Origin: Bacteriovoracaceae bacterium
Lineage (GTDB): Bacteria; Bdellovibrionota; Bacteriovoracia; Bacteriovoracales; Bacteriovoracaceae
Direction of reading: 5' to 3'
Assembly: GCA_023701435.1 (NCBI GenBank)
Contig: JAMPXB010000013.1
Coordinates: 1-64,000 of the forward strand
Length of the DNA stretch: 64,000 bases
Shown: positions 1 to 9,045 of the stretch, in pieces
How the letters are laid out: every line of letters starts with the position of its first letter
Numbering within the stretch: position 1 is the first letter of the stretch
The notes under the pieces: model-generated
Database searches by the model: none
The model's input: the letters and a program-made list of their open reading frames with translations, nothing else
What the model was told of the DNA's origin: nothing
Made by a program: the position numbers and the translations under genes

Positions 1-651
1 GCTAGTGGAGCAGTCACTTCGAGCTTTGTTTACGGATCTAAACCTCATGTTCCTGATTACATGATCAAAGATTCAGTTGAGTATCAGATAATTTCTAATC
101 ACCTGGGAAGTCCTGTGGTTGTGATTGACGCAAGCACAGGGACTATTGCTCAGAAGATAACTTATGATGAATTTGGTAACATTCTTTCTGATACTTCTCC
201 TGGATTTACGCCTTTTGGGTTTGCGGGTTGTTTGTATGATGTTGATACTAAGCTTTGCAGATTTGGGGCGAGGGATTATGATGCTAGTATTGGTAGGTGG
301 TTGAGTAAGGATCCGATATTGTTTAATGGAGAGGATGCTAATCTTTATGGGTACGTATTCAATGACCCGATTAACTATATTGATGTTGACGGCAGAAAGG
401 GATATTGGCTTGCAGTAGCTGGTTTAGCAGGCGCGTATTTAGTTTATCGCTGGGTTGTCGGGCCAATCATTGATAATGCATTTCCCAATGATGATTCCTT
501 TAAATATCCTATGCCTCCTGCGAGGAATACTGATCAACCAAAAGGATTCACTAATCCTCATGGAGGAGCACCTGCTGGTGATCTATCAGGCTTGCCTCCT
601 CGTTTTTCCGGTGAAAAACCAACTTGGGAACCGAAAAATTCATGTGGTTAA
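1..651 (+). CDS. RHS repeat-associated core domain protein, C-terminal part (5' end outside window)
   Basis: Frame open from base 1; YDEFGNIL...[38 protein letters not shown]...[21 protein letters not shown] is the classic RHS core, followed by a short variable tip. Confidence 0.9.
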   Translation, partial: ASGAVTSSFVYGSKPHVPDYMIKDSVEYQIISNHLGSPVVVIDASTGTIAQKITYDEFGNILSDTSPGFTPFGFAGCLYDVDTKLCRFGARDYDASIGRWLSKDPILFNGEDANLYGYVFNDPINYIDVDGRKGYWLAVAGLAGAYLVYRWVVGPIIDNAFPNDDSFKYPMPPARNTDQPKGFTNPHGGAPAGDLSGLPPRFSGEKPTWEPKNSCG

Positions 652-683
652 TACAACTTTGGTAAAATGATCCATGGAGGATA

Positions 684-986
684 ATGAAATATATAAAAAC
701 TTGCCCATATTGTTCTAAGCAAATTAATTTCAATGTGTCATTGGCACCTTTTCAGCAAGGTACAATTCACTGCAATCATTGTCATAATGATTCAGTTTTA
801 TCTTTAAGAAAAAGATACTATTTGATTTACTTTAGTGTGATTTGTTTATTGGCGGCGATTGTATTTTCGCCAAAGTTGATGAATTTAAATGGAATCTTTG
901 TCTTTTGTTTATTCTGTCTAATAAATATACCAACAGCTTTTTGGTTTTACAGGCAAAAAAGCCATCTAGAAATTATAAGAAAATAA
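684..986 (+). CDS. Small protein with CPYC / CNHC putative zinc ribbon and two TM segments; possible RHS-associated immunity protein
   Basis: 100-aa ORF directly downstream of the RHS tip; CxxC pairs and two hydrophobic stretches; preceded by ggagg. Confidence 0.6.
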   Translation: MKYIKTCPYCSKQINFNVSLAPFQQGTIHCNHCHNDSVLSLRKRYYLIYFSVICLLAAIVFSPKLMNLNGIFVFCLFCLINIPTAFWFYRQKSHLEIIRK

Positions 987-992
987 CTTATA

Positions 993-1025
993 AACCAGAA
1001 GAGTGTATTTCTCTTCTGGTTTTAT
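993..1025 (+). terminator. Rho-independent terminator
   Basis: Inverted repeat AACCAGAAGAG-tgtattt-CTCTTCTGGTT followed by T-rich tract. Confidence 0.8.
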
Positions 1026-1086
1026 TCAAATAACAGGTTTTTTGAGATCCTTAGAATACATTACCATTTGTGGATAACCCCACTAT

Positions 1087-2934
1087 TTATTTTGAAATTG
1101 TCTCAAAAGTACTAACCGGCGAATCCATTCCTTCAAAGTAATGATGTCCACCTAACACACCCAAAGTCTTCTCGTTCACCTTGAAGACTTGTGAGAAACC
1201 TTTGGTCTCTTTTAAGAATCGACCTGTATGTCTCCACTGAGTCTGATTTAAATCCAGAGCGTAGATGTGAGAAACATACTCATAGCTCATAGGCCCGGTT
1301 TTATACATCCCACCAAATACCATGAGTTCATTGTTAAGAATTTCAGCGGCAGGAGCGAAAGTTGCAAAAGGCATGGGCTGCATTTCTGTGACCGAACCAT
1401 CTTTGGGATCAATCGCCGTTACCTTGTTTAGAAGATCAAAGTGTGAAGCACCTTCGCTGATGCCACCCACCAGTACAAATTTTCCTTTGTGTTCAATGCC
1501 GGTTAAGGCCCGTCTTTTCAGAGGAAGTTTGTAAGGGGCGAGTTCGATTTTTTCGGTTTTTAGGTCGAAGATTTCGATGCTGTCGTGGAAAGTTCCGTCG
1601 GCGTCGTTATTAAACTTCGGTGTGCTATCCCAGCCGGCGGCGATATAAACTTTGTCATCAATGGTAACGGCAACATTGGAAGAGCGGGGAACATTCAGCA
1701 TGCCGATGGTTTCCCATTTGTTGAGTTTAATATCGTAGCGGTCAATTTCGCGTAGTGATTTCCACTTGGGTTTGTGATCAGGTGAATAGGCAAAACCGCC
1801 GAAGGCGTAAATGTAGTTGCCGAAAGCTGCCAGCTGATAACCATGGGCAGTTCGTGGTCTTGGCGCAAGCTCGCTCCACTGGTTGGCCTCAATGTCGTAG
1901 ACAATAAAAGTATCAGAGAAAGATTCAGGTGGGTAAGTGTGCTCGGCTCCCTGGTGGCCGCCGGCCATATAGATTTTGCCTTCGTGGGAGACGGTTCCGA
2001 ATGAGGAGCGAGGATTACCGATGAAGGGAGCGCGCTCTTTTTGTTTGTAGGAAGTCTCTCCGGTGAACTGAGGTGAGTAGAAATCCACTTCAGCAGTCTC
2101 GGGAACATCTAGCAAAGAGACCCACTTGTTGTTTTCGAGTTTGAATAAACGATAGTGGCCACTTTGGTTGGAAGCAAACACCAGTGAGTTGTCGGGCATG
2201 AAAGTGGGCGCCATTTCATCTTTAGGGTCAGTGGTGATTTGTTTTACTTCAGCAGTGACTCGGTCGATGGTGTAGACGTTCCAGTTGCCGTCTTTTTTTG
2301 AAGTGAAAGCCACCAGTCTTTCATCGAATGAAAGTGCCGGTGACATACCCTCACTCAAAACTTTTTTGGTGTTTTCCAAACGGTCAAAAAGCACGATCTC
2401 TTTTTTGCCATGATGGTTTCTTTGATAGACCACGAAATTGCCGTCGGAAGATGGGCGCGGGAAGTAGGCTTCCTCTTCCGGGGCCAGCATTTGGGCGGAG
2501 GTTAGGGAGTATTCGTTAAGGCCCGCACCCTGGGCGCTTACCAGTGTTTCGCGTTCAAAAAAGAAAATGGTGTTTTTGCCTTGAGGGCCGGGAGCGGAAT
2601 AAAAAATGAAGCGGCCGTTTTTAGAAAACTTGGGATGAAGGAGCATCCCTTTTTGTGGCAAGGCAAATTTCTGCGTCAATTTTTTATGTTTATTAACGTA
2701 GGTGAGGTGCAGGTTATCCGCGCCTTCGCCTTCAGCGTAGACGAACTCATTGCCGTCAGGGGTTACGTCCGGGTACAGCGCCCAGAGCTTGTTAGAGGCG
2801 CTATTAAGGGTCGTAGGGGCGCCTTGCTGGTTCTTTAGTTGCACTGACTTACCTTGGGCATCCTCTTTCATGTAAACAAAATCGGCAAAGGAGGAGCATG
2901 AGGCGAGTAGACCTAAGAGCACTAAATATTTCAT
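1087..2934 (-). CDS. Secreted protein with TolB-like WD40 N-terminal half and Kelch-repeat C-terminal half
   Basis: Signal peptide MKYLVLLGLLASCSSFA; repeated PxxSxDG...V.Y TolB-type blades, then GG-x-Y...W kelch motifs. Confidence 0.8.
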   Translation of the reverse strand: MKYLVLLGLLASCSSFADFVYMKEDAQGKSVQLKNQQGAPTTLNSASNKLWALYPDVTPDGNEFVYAEGEGADNLHLTYVNKHKKLTQKFALPQKGMLLHPKFSKNGRFIFYSAPGPQGKNTIFFFERETLVSAQGAGLNEYSLTSAQMLAPEEEAYFPRPSSDGNFVVYQRNHHGKKEIVLFDRLENTKKVLSEGMSPALSFDERLVAFTSKKDGNWNVYTIDRVTAEVKQITTDPKDEMAPTFMPDNSLVFASNQSGHYRLFKLENNKWVSLLDVPETAEVDFYSPQFTGETSYKQKERAPFIGNPRSSFGTVSHEGKIYMAGGHQGAEHTYPPESFSDTFIVYDIEANQWSELAPRPRTAHGYQLAAFGNYIYAFGGFAYSPDHKPKWKSLREIDRYDIKLNKWETIGMLNVPRSSNVAVTIDDKVYIAAGWDSTPKFNNDADGTFHDSIEIFDLKTEKIELAPYKLPLKRRALTGIEHKGKFVLVGGISEGASHFDLLNKVTAIDPKDGSVTEMQPMPFATFAPAAEILNNELMVFGGMYKTGPMSYEYVSHIYALDLNQTQWRHTGRFLKETKGFSQVFKVNEKTLGVLGGHHYFEGMDSPVSTFETISK

Positions 2935-3049
2935 ATGGTAATCTCCTTAATAAAAGGGTGTTTGATATATCAAACAGTTTCGGTCAGTAACTGGCCAGAA
3001 AAAAAAATACCGAATATCGAAGAACGAAAATTACCGCTACTATTGAGTC

Positions 3050-4306
3050 ATGGTCGGAGTCTATCTCACTCACTTTCAACAGCTCTCTCAGAACGTCAAA
3101 GTTTTCCTGCTTGGTAATGCCATTCAGGGAATGGGACTGTCTATCTACGCCTTGTTATTTAACCTCTACTTGAAAGAACTGGGCTTTGGTGAATCTTCCA
3201 TTGGGAACATGATCTCCACCACTTCGCTGGGAATCTCGCTAATGGCGATTCCAGCAGCACTGATCATTGAAAAGTTTCACGTTAAGCATTTGGTCGTGAC
3301 GGGTCTTCTGTGCTCCTCCCTCTTTTATTTTATGCAGGTGCTCTTCGTCGATGAAGGTTCGCTCTTTGCCTTTGGTCTGATGGCCAGCATGTTTCAGGCA
3401 CTCTTTAATATTTCGGTCTCACCTTTTTATCTACGAAACTCCACCCCCGAAGTGCGAGTGCATTTGTTCACGCTGAACTCAGGTCTCAACATGGGCGCCC
3501 ACATGGTGGGCTACCTGGTGGGAGGCTTTCTGCCAGAGCTGGTGGAATGGATGTTACCGGCCCTTTCCCGCATTGAGGTTTTTCGCCTTTCCATCATGAT
3601 GGCATTGGGACTGGTGCTCGCCTCTAATCTGATGTTTGTAAAAATTAAAAGGGTGCCGATTCCTAAAGTGAAGAAGCGCCTCTTTGAAGGGCTGCGCGAG
3701 AAGGACTGGAATGTTCTGGCCAAACTGATCATGCCGAAACTGTGCTTTGCTTTCGGTGGGGGACTGATTGTTCCTTTCATGAATTTATATCTGAAGGAGA
3801 AGTTTCAGCTCTCCACTGAGATGATTGGGATCTCCTATGCTTTGCTGCAGTTTTTTATTTTCGCCGGTATTTTCATCACGCCGTCGATTATTAAAAAAAC
3901 AACTCAGCTGCGCTTTATTATCCTGACCTCGCTTCTCTCCATTCCCTTTATGGTGGCGATGGGTCTCACCGGAAACGTCACGCTGGTCTTAAGTTGTTTC
4001 TTTATGCGTGGGATGTTGATGAATATGTCGAGCCCCATTACCAGCATGTTTGAGATGGAGCATGTGCGGGAAAAGGAATGCGTTTTTGCTTCCGCTGTTA
4101 TTATGTTCTTTTATCATCTGGTTTACACCTCCAGCACGCGCTTGGGCGGTTACCTGATCGAAACTTATTCTTTTGGACCGACTTTTTACATCGCAGGCGG
4201 CTGTTATGCAGCGGCGATTGTGCTCTACTACCGCTTCTTTAAAAAAGAAGATGAAGTGCCAAGTTGTGTGGTGGTAGAGATGCCGCTTGAAAAGAAAGCA
4301 GCTTAA
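3050..4306 (+). CDS. MFS transporter
   Basis: ~12 hydrophobic segments, MFS-like sequence (GMGLSIYALLFNLYLKELGF...). Confidence 0.8.
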   Translation: MVGVYLTHFQQLSQNVKVFLLGNAIQGMGLSIYALLFNLYLKELGFGESSIGNMISTTSLGISLMAIPAALIIEKFHVKHLVVTGLLCSSLFYFMQVLFVDEGSLFAFGLMASMFQALFNISVSPFYLRNSTPEVRVHLFTLNSGLNMGAHMVGYLVGGFLPELVEWMLPALSRIEVFRLSIMMALGLVLASNLMFVKIKRVPIPKVKKRLFEGLREKDWNVLAKLIMPKLCFAFGGGLIVPFMNLYLKEKFQLSTEMIGISYALLQFFIFAGIFITPSIIKKTTQLRFIILTSLLSIPFMVAMGLTGNVTLVLSCFFMRGMLMNMSSPITSMFEMEHVREKECVFASAVIMFFYHLVYTSSTRLGGYLIETYSFGPTFYIAGGCYAAAIVLYYRFFKKEDEVPSCVVVEMPLEKKAA

Positions 4307-4935
4307 GGGTTTCGTGCTTCGCGCATCAGCTGTTCTATAAAACCTTTCATAAATTCCACGCGGGCGTGACCCAGTGCCCGGGCACGAGGTGTATTCATGA
4401 GCTCCGGCAGTTTAAAGAGTTTCACAAAGTAGTGATCCAGCATAAAAGTCGAATCATCGAGCTGGCGATTCTCGGCCAGTGGATCGAAGGGATCATAAAA
4501 TTTTGATTTCATCTGAGTATTAACGGCGGCACATCTTAAAATGCCAATAGCACCCAAAGCGTCCAGACGGTCAGCATCCTGGACGATTTCCGCTTCCAGG
4601 CACGAGGGTTTAAGTCCCTTGGAGAAACTGTGTTCAATAATGGCCTTGCTTATAATTTCAATTTCGCTTTCAGAAAAACCGCACTTAAGTAACAGGGGGC
4701 GTGCCTCCTGGGCAGAAAGGGTCGAGGCGTTCTTGCGGTCCGGATGATCCTTAGGCACATTGACCAGGTCGTGGCAATAAACACCGGCGAGGACGCATTC
4801 CAGGGCCACAGCCTGATCTTTTGCCAGTTCCCGGGCGGTGCTTGCCACCCGTCCCACATGGGCCCAATCGTGGGCCGGATCAGGAGAATTATAATAAGGC
4901 TTAACTAAGGAAATAAGATTTTGAATGCGATTCAT
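4303..4935 (-). CDS. HD-domain phosphohydrolase
   Basis: AHDWAHVGRV, YCHDL, VQDADRLDALGAIG motifs of YedJ-like HD hydrolases. Confidence 0.85.
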   Translation of the reverse strand: MNRIQNLISLVKPYYNSPDPAHDWAHVGRVASTARELAKDQAVALECVLAGVYCHDLVNVPKDHPDRKNASTLSAQEARPLLLKCGFSESEIEIISKAIIEHSFSKGLKPSCLEAEIVQDADRLDALGAIGILRCAAVNTQMKSKFYDPFDPLAENRQLDDSTFMLDHYFVKLFKLPELMNTPRARALGHARVEFMKGFIEQLMREARNP

Positions 4936-4937
4936 TT

Positions 4938-5870
4938 TTATTCACGTGCAGTGGTAAACCAGCCCTTCTTTTTAAAATACCAAATCGCCACCACACTCAG
5001 CACGACCATGATGAAGATTAGAAAGTACAAGGCGTGGGAAGATTCCAGTCCGGGCAGTTCTTTAAAATTCATGCCATAAAAAGAGGCCAGGAAGTTAAGG
5101 GGAAGGAGGATGGTGGAAAAAACCGTCAGCACTTTCATCACATCATTGGCACGCTGGTCATTAAGAGCAATGTGCAGTTGGAAGAGGTGCTCAAAGTTGT
5201 CGGAAATGTCATCGAGCTCAAAGTAGATCTGATCCAGATTCTCTCTTAGATCCTGAAGCATGGATGGATATTCTTCCCAAAAATCCTTGGAGCGAAAAAG
5301 AGTATCTTTGGTTTGATTTAAAATGCGTTTAATTAAAAACAGCTGTCGCCGGAAGTGATAAATCCGGCTGGTTTCCAATTGTTCTCTTTTCTTGGAGAGA
5401 ATATCAGACTCAAAATCATCATAGAGATTTTGCAGATTATTGATGGGTTCCTCGTAACTTCTGATGATCGCCAGTATCACCTGGTGAACCTGACTTTGCA
5501 GCGTCTTGATGTTTTCGGATTTCTTGCTTCTTTCAATCACCTTATCCAGATAATCGAGCTTTACCCGGTGAATGGTCACTAAACGATTTTCAGTAATAAA
5601 CAGCGCAATTTTGCGGGTCAGTTCCTGAACGGTGGTGGCCGTGTCCTCACTTTGCGGGTCAAAGCTTCGCATGATCAGGAAGTGGCCTTCATCTGAGTAT
5701 TCATACTTAGGTAAGTGTTCAGGCCTTAATGTATCTTGGACTAAAAGTTGGGGGAGATTAAATTTGCTCGCAAGTATTTCGAAGTCTTCGCTTCGCGGTT
5801 CCTGGACATCATACCAGTCAAAGTCTTTATTTAGGAGTAGGTCCTCGCTTATCATTCCATAACGGTACAA
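4938..5870 (-). CDS. corA: CorA-family magnesium/divalent cation transporter
   Basis: C-terminal two TM helices with YGMN motif (FLASFYGMNFKELPG). Confidence 0.9.
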   Translation of the reverse strand: MYRYGMISEDLLLNKDFDWYDVQEPRSEDFEILASKFNLPQLLVQDTLRPEHLPKYEYSDEGHFLIMRSFDPQSEDTATTVQELTRKIALFITENRLVTIHRVKLDYLDKVIERSKKSENIKTLQSQVHQVILAIIRSYEEPINNLQNLYDDFESDILSKKREQLETSRIYHFRRQLFLIKRILNQTKDTLFRSKDFWEEYPSMLQDLRENLDQIYFELDDISDNFEHLFQLHIALNDQRANDVMKVLTVFSTILLPLNFLASFYGMNFKELPGLESSHALYFLIFIMVVLSVVAIWYFKKKGWFTTARE

Positions 5871-5896
5871 AAAAAAAGGCCCTCTTGCGAGGGCCT
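5870..5896 (-). terminator. Terminator of RRM gene
   Basis: GGCCCTC-ttgc-GAGGGCC stem with A-run on + strand (T-run on - strand). Confidence 0.8.
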
Positions 5897-5926
5897 AATT
5901 GTTTTCAATTTAATTGAAAGTCGGTA

Positions 5927-6301
5927 TTACCAACGGTTTCCACCACGGTCACCACCGCGATCGCCACCACGGCCACCACCGAAACCACCGCGTCCACCAC
6001 GGTCTCCACCGCGATCGCCGCCACGGCCGCCGCCGAAACCACCAGTACGTGGCTCCATAGGACGAGCTTCGTTAACAACGAGTGAACGACCACCCATGTC
6101 TGAACCATTTAGTTTTTCGATAGCTGCAGCAGCTTCGTCGCCAGAAGACATTTCAACAAAGCCGAAACCTTTTGAACGGCCAGTGTCTCTGTCCATAACG
6201 ATTTTTGCAGAATCAACTTGACCAAACTTTGAGAACATCTCGTTTAGTGATTCGCTAGTTGCAGAGAACGGTAAGTTACCTACGTAAATTTTGTTACCCA
6301 T
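5927..6301 (-). CDS. RNA-binding protein, RRM plus RGG/glycine-rich tail
   Basis: KIYVGNLPF (RNP2), KGFGFVEM (RNP1), tail GGFGGGRGGDRGGDRGG. Confidence 0.95.
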   Translation of the reverse strand: MGNKIYVGNLPFSATSESLNEMFSKFGQVDSAKIVMDRDTGRSKGFGFVEMSSGDEAAAAIEKLNGSDMGGRSLVVNEARPMEPRTGGFGGGRGGDRGGDRGGRGGFGGGRGGDRGGDRGGNRW

Positions 6302-6599
6302 AAAAACCTCCTTAAGGCCAGGGACGCGCTTTCAGAGGATCATGAGCAACCCGCTCGAAGAACACTTACAGCGACAAGTAATTGTGAAATAATTAGCACT
6401 AATTTCTCGTCTAAGCATAGCACAATTTTAAAGGGTTATAAAATTTAAAGGTATTTTTAAGAAAACCGGCCAAAGCGGTTAGAATCCCAAATTCGAGAAA
6501 CGCCGCAAAATTTCATAGAATCCAAGGGTTTGCTCTTTTATAAATAAGAAGCCCTCCTAAAAAGGAGGGCCATAAGCTTGGAAATGGACTGAGTAAATT

Positions 6600-6929
6600 T
6601 TACCAGCGATTAGTAGATTGACGATTATCGCGGTCTCGGTTACCGCCACGGCTTCCACCAAAACTACCACCTTCACGCTTTTCCATAGGGCGTGCTTCGT
6701 TCACTGTTAATGAACGTCCACCAAGATCAGAACCATGAAGTTGAGCGATGGCGGTATCAGCAGCTGCTGAATCATTCATTTCAACAAAGCCGAAGCCCTT
6801 AGAGCGACCGGTGTCTCTGTCGGTGATAATTTTAGAGGAGTCTACAGTTCCGAAAGCAGAAAACACTTCTGAAAGTGATTCGCTTGTAGCTGTGAATGGA
6901 AGATTACCAACATAAATTTTCTTACCCAT
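6600..6929 (-). CDS. RNA-binding protein, RRM (paralog of 5927..6301); start re-assigned to internal ATG
   Basis: KIYVGNLPF, KGFGFVEM; GGAGG RBS directly before ATG at 6929; ORF-track start at 6998 is an extension. Confidence 0.95.
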   Translation of the reverse strand: MGKKIYVGNLPFTATSESLSEVFSAFGTVDSSKIITDRDTGRSKGFGFVEMNDSAAADTAIAQLHGSDLGGRSLTVNEARPMEKREGGSFGGSRGGNRDRDNRQSTNRW

Positions 6930-7043
6930 AAAAACCTCCTTAAGGCTGTAGGTAGCGTAAAGAGGACCATGAGCAAAATTACACAAGATACTCGACACGA
7001 CTGAAGCTAGAAAACACCAGTACCGGGAAAAAAGACACTTAAA

Positions 7044-7123
7044 ATATTCTTAAGGGACAGAATGATCGGAATATTTAGATCGGCCATAAGGTTTCTTGAG
7101 TTTCATTTAGCGTTGTGTGAGAA
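7044..7123. repeat. ~80-bp direct repeat, copy 1 (partner 10527..10605)
   Basis: ATATTCTTAAGGGACAGAATGATCGGAATATTTAGATCGGCCATAAGGTTTCTTGAGTTTCATTTAGCGTTGTGTGAGAA; differs from copy 2 by two substitutions and one 1-nt indel. Confidence 0.98.
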
Positions 7124-7128
7124 CCTTT

Positions 7129-7590
7129 TTAACGAACATTAGTGTCCTTGAGGGCAGCAAGGAACATATCAAGTATTTCCTGATATTCATTTTCTTTTGT
7201 AAGTATGTTAGATGTGCTAGAGCGTTCAAAACCTTCTCTCAAACCATTTATGATGATTTCTTCCAGACTCTCAAAATAGGGCTTATTAATGAATTCGAAA
7301 GCCCCATACTTAGCAGCCTCTAGCATGAGATCGTGATTTCCATGCGCCGTGAAAAAAACGAAGGGAACCATATTGCCCATCGCACGAACTTCTTTGATGA
7401 TCTGAACTCCAGTGAGATCAGGCATGAAGATATCACATATCACGCAATGAATTTGGTTCTTTTGTAAAATGTTAAGTCCGGCTTTGCCATTATTTGCGGT
7501 AAAAACAGTCAAAGCGTGTTTTTTGAGAAGATATTTCAAGTTATGAAGTATTAAATCTTCGTCATCAATAATTAAAAGATTTTGTTTCAT
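7129..7590 (-). CDS. Response regulator receiver-domain protein
   Basis: LIIDDEDL..., ICDIFMPDLTG, FFTAHG, NKPY receiver motifs. Confidence 0.93.
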   Translation of the reverse strand: MKQNLLIIDDEDLILHNLKYLLKKHALTVFTANNGKAGLNILQKNQIHCVICDIFMPDLTGVQIIKEVRAMGNMVPFVFFTAHGNHDLMLEAAKYGAFEFINKPYFESLEEIIINGLREGFERSSTSNILTKENEYQEILDMFLAALKDTNVR

Positions 7591-7599
7591 AAAATTTCC

Positions 7600-8973
7600 T
7601 CAAATAAGACTTTGGGCCAATGCCCGTAAATGGTTAGGTTCATATTTTAATATGTTTGTACGATCGAGAAGAAAAGCCTTGAAAGTTTCCCGCGGAGAAA
7701 CTTTAAGTTCAGTCATCTTATTCACATAACCGTCCCCTACGGCCACAATCTTTGCCAATGGATAAATTTTTAAAGCAGTTAATGAATTAGGGTAACCAGA
7801 GCCGTCAATATATTCATGGTGTTGATAGACGATTTGTCGCACTTGTTCATTAACAAATGGAGATCCTTGTAAGACCTTCGCTCCCAAGAGCGGATGTTTT
7901 TCCCATTCGATTTTTTGATCGTTATCTAAATGATGGGGGGAATCTTTGCGAAGCTCCTCCGGTAATTCCATTAGTCCAATATCATGTAAGAGGCCTCCAA
8001 TGGCGATCGATTCCAGTGTTTTTTTGCCCACCCACTTTATTTGTTTGGAGATCAGAATGGAATAGAAGCTAACTAAAAAAGAGTGGGAAAAAAGATCGGG
8101 AATCATATACTCCATGTCATGGAGTTTTTTATGTAGATCTTTATCTTTTGTAATAAGAGAATAAACATTATTACAAAAGGATTTACCTTCTTCGATTAAG
8201 CTTGGTTTAATACCTTCGGTATAGGCTTCATTGATATATTTATCTGCGACGCTTTTAAGACTTTTAATAATGAGATCATCAGAATGAGGAGAAGCATCGA
8301 TCATTTTTCTCACCAGTTCATTCATTAAGTTAATGTATTCGAGTCTATCACTGGTATAAAAATAAAGATATTCGACTCCGGCATTGATGTAGTTTTGGAT
8401 AGTTGAGACAGGGAAGGGTTCACCCTGGTGGACGACACGAACATATTTATCAGGTGCAAGCCTCAAATAATGGTCAAAAGCCGCGATTCCCAGTTCTAGG
8501 GCTTCCTGAATGTTGACCTTGGTAAATTCATCGTCACTTAAGGATTTTTCTTTCTCCTCTCTTTTAAGAGGGTCGAAAGGGATGTGACGCCAAACATTTG
8601 GATCTGACCAGTGTCGTAACTTTTTAATGATTGCAAGAGGCGTCATCGTGGGGAGTAAAACTTCCATGATACCCAGGCGTTTTAGTATCCCCAAAGTCAT
8701 ACCATATTCGTTGAGTATACCAGCATAAGGCACATAAAACATAACCACTGTTTTTAGTTTGGATAACTTAATATAGCGTAAGATTTCCAGAGAAGAGTGA
8801 TTTTTTAATTCTAAATCCAAAAGGGTGATAGAATAGTTGTTTTTATGCAGTAGTGCCTGAGCCTCTTTTCCATTGAAAGCTCGATCATAACTTAAACCTA
8901 AATTACTGAGCTGAACAGAAAGGGCGTCAGCCCACTCTTTATGAGGAGAGGCAATTAGATAATTCGTGATCAA
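7600..8973 (-). CDS. Receiver-like domain plus HD-GYP domain protein (cyclic-di-GMP phosphodiesterase family)
   Basis: LLHDIGLMELP (HD) and HHEYIDGSGYPNSL (GYP) motifs. Confidence 0.9.
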   Translation of the reverse strand: MITNYLIASPHKEWADALSVQLSNLGLSYDRAFNGKEAQALLHKNNYSITLLDLELKNHSSLEILRYIKLSKLKTVVMFYVPYAGILNEYGMTLGILKRLGIMEVLLPTMTPLAIIKKLRHWSDPNVWRHIPFDPLKREEKEKSLSDDEFTKVNIQEALELGIAAFDHYLRLAPDKYVRVVHQGEPFPVSTIQNYINAGVEYLYFYTSDRLEYINLMNELVRKMIDASPHSDDLIIKSLKSVADKYINEAYTEGIKPSLIEEGKSFCNNVYSLITKDKDLHKKLHDMEYMIPDLFSHSFLVSFYSILISKQIKWVGKKTLESIAIGGLLHDIGLMELPEELRKDSPHHLDNDQKIEWEKHPLLGAKVLQGSPFVNEQVRQIVYQHHEYIDGSGYPNSLTALKIYPLAKIVAVGDGYVNKMTELKVSPRETFKAFLLDRTNILKYEPNHLRALAQSLI

Positions 8974-9045
8974 AAAGTAACCTCTTTTTACATTAAATGT
9001 TAATACAAATTTTAGAATATCATAACTAAAGAAACTTTAATAGAA

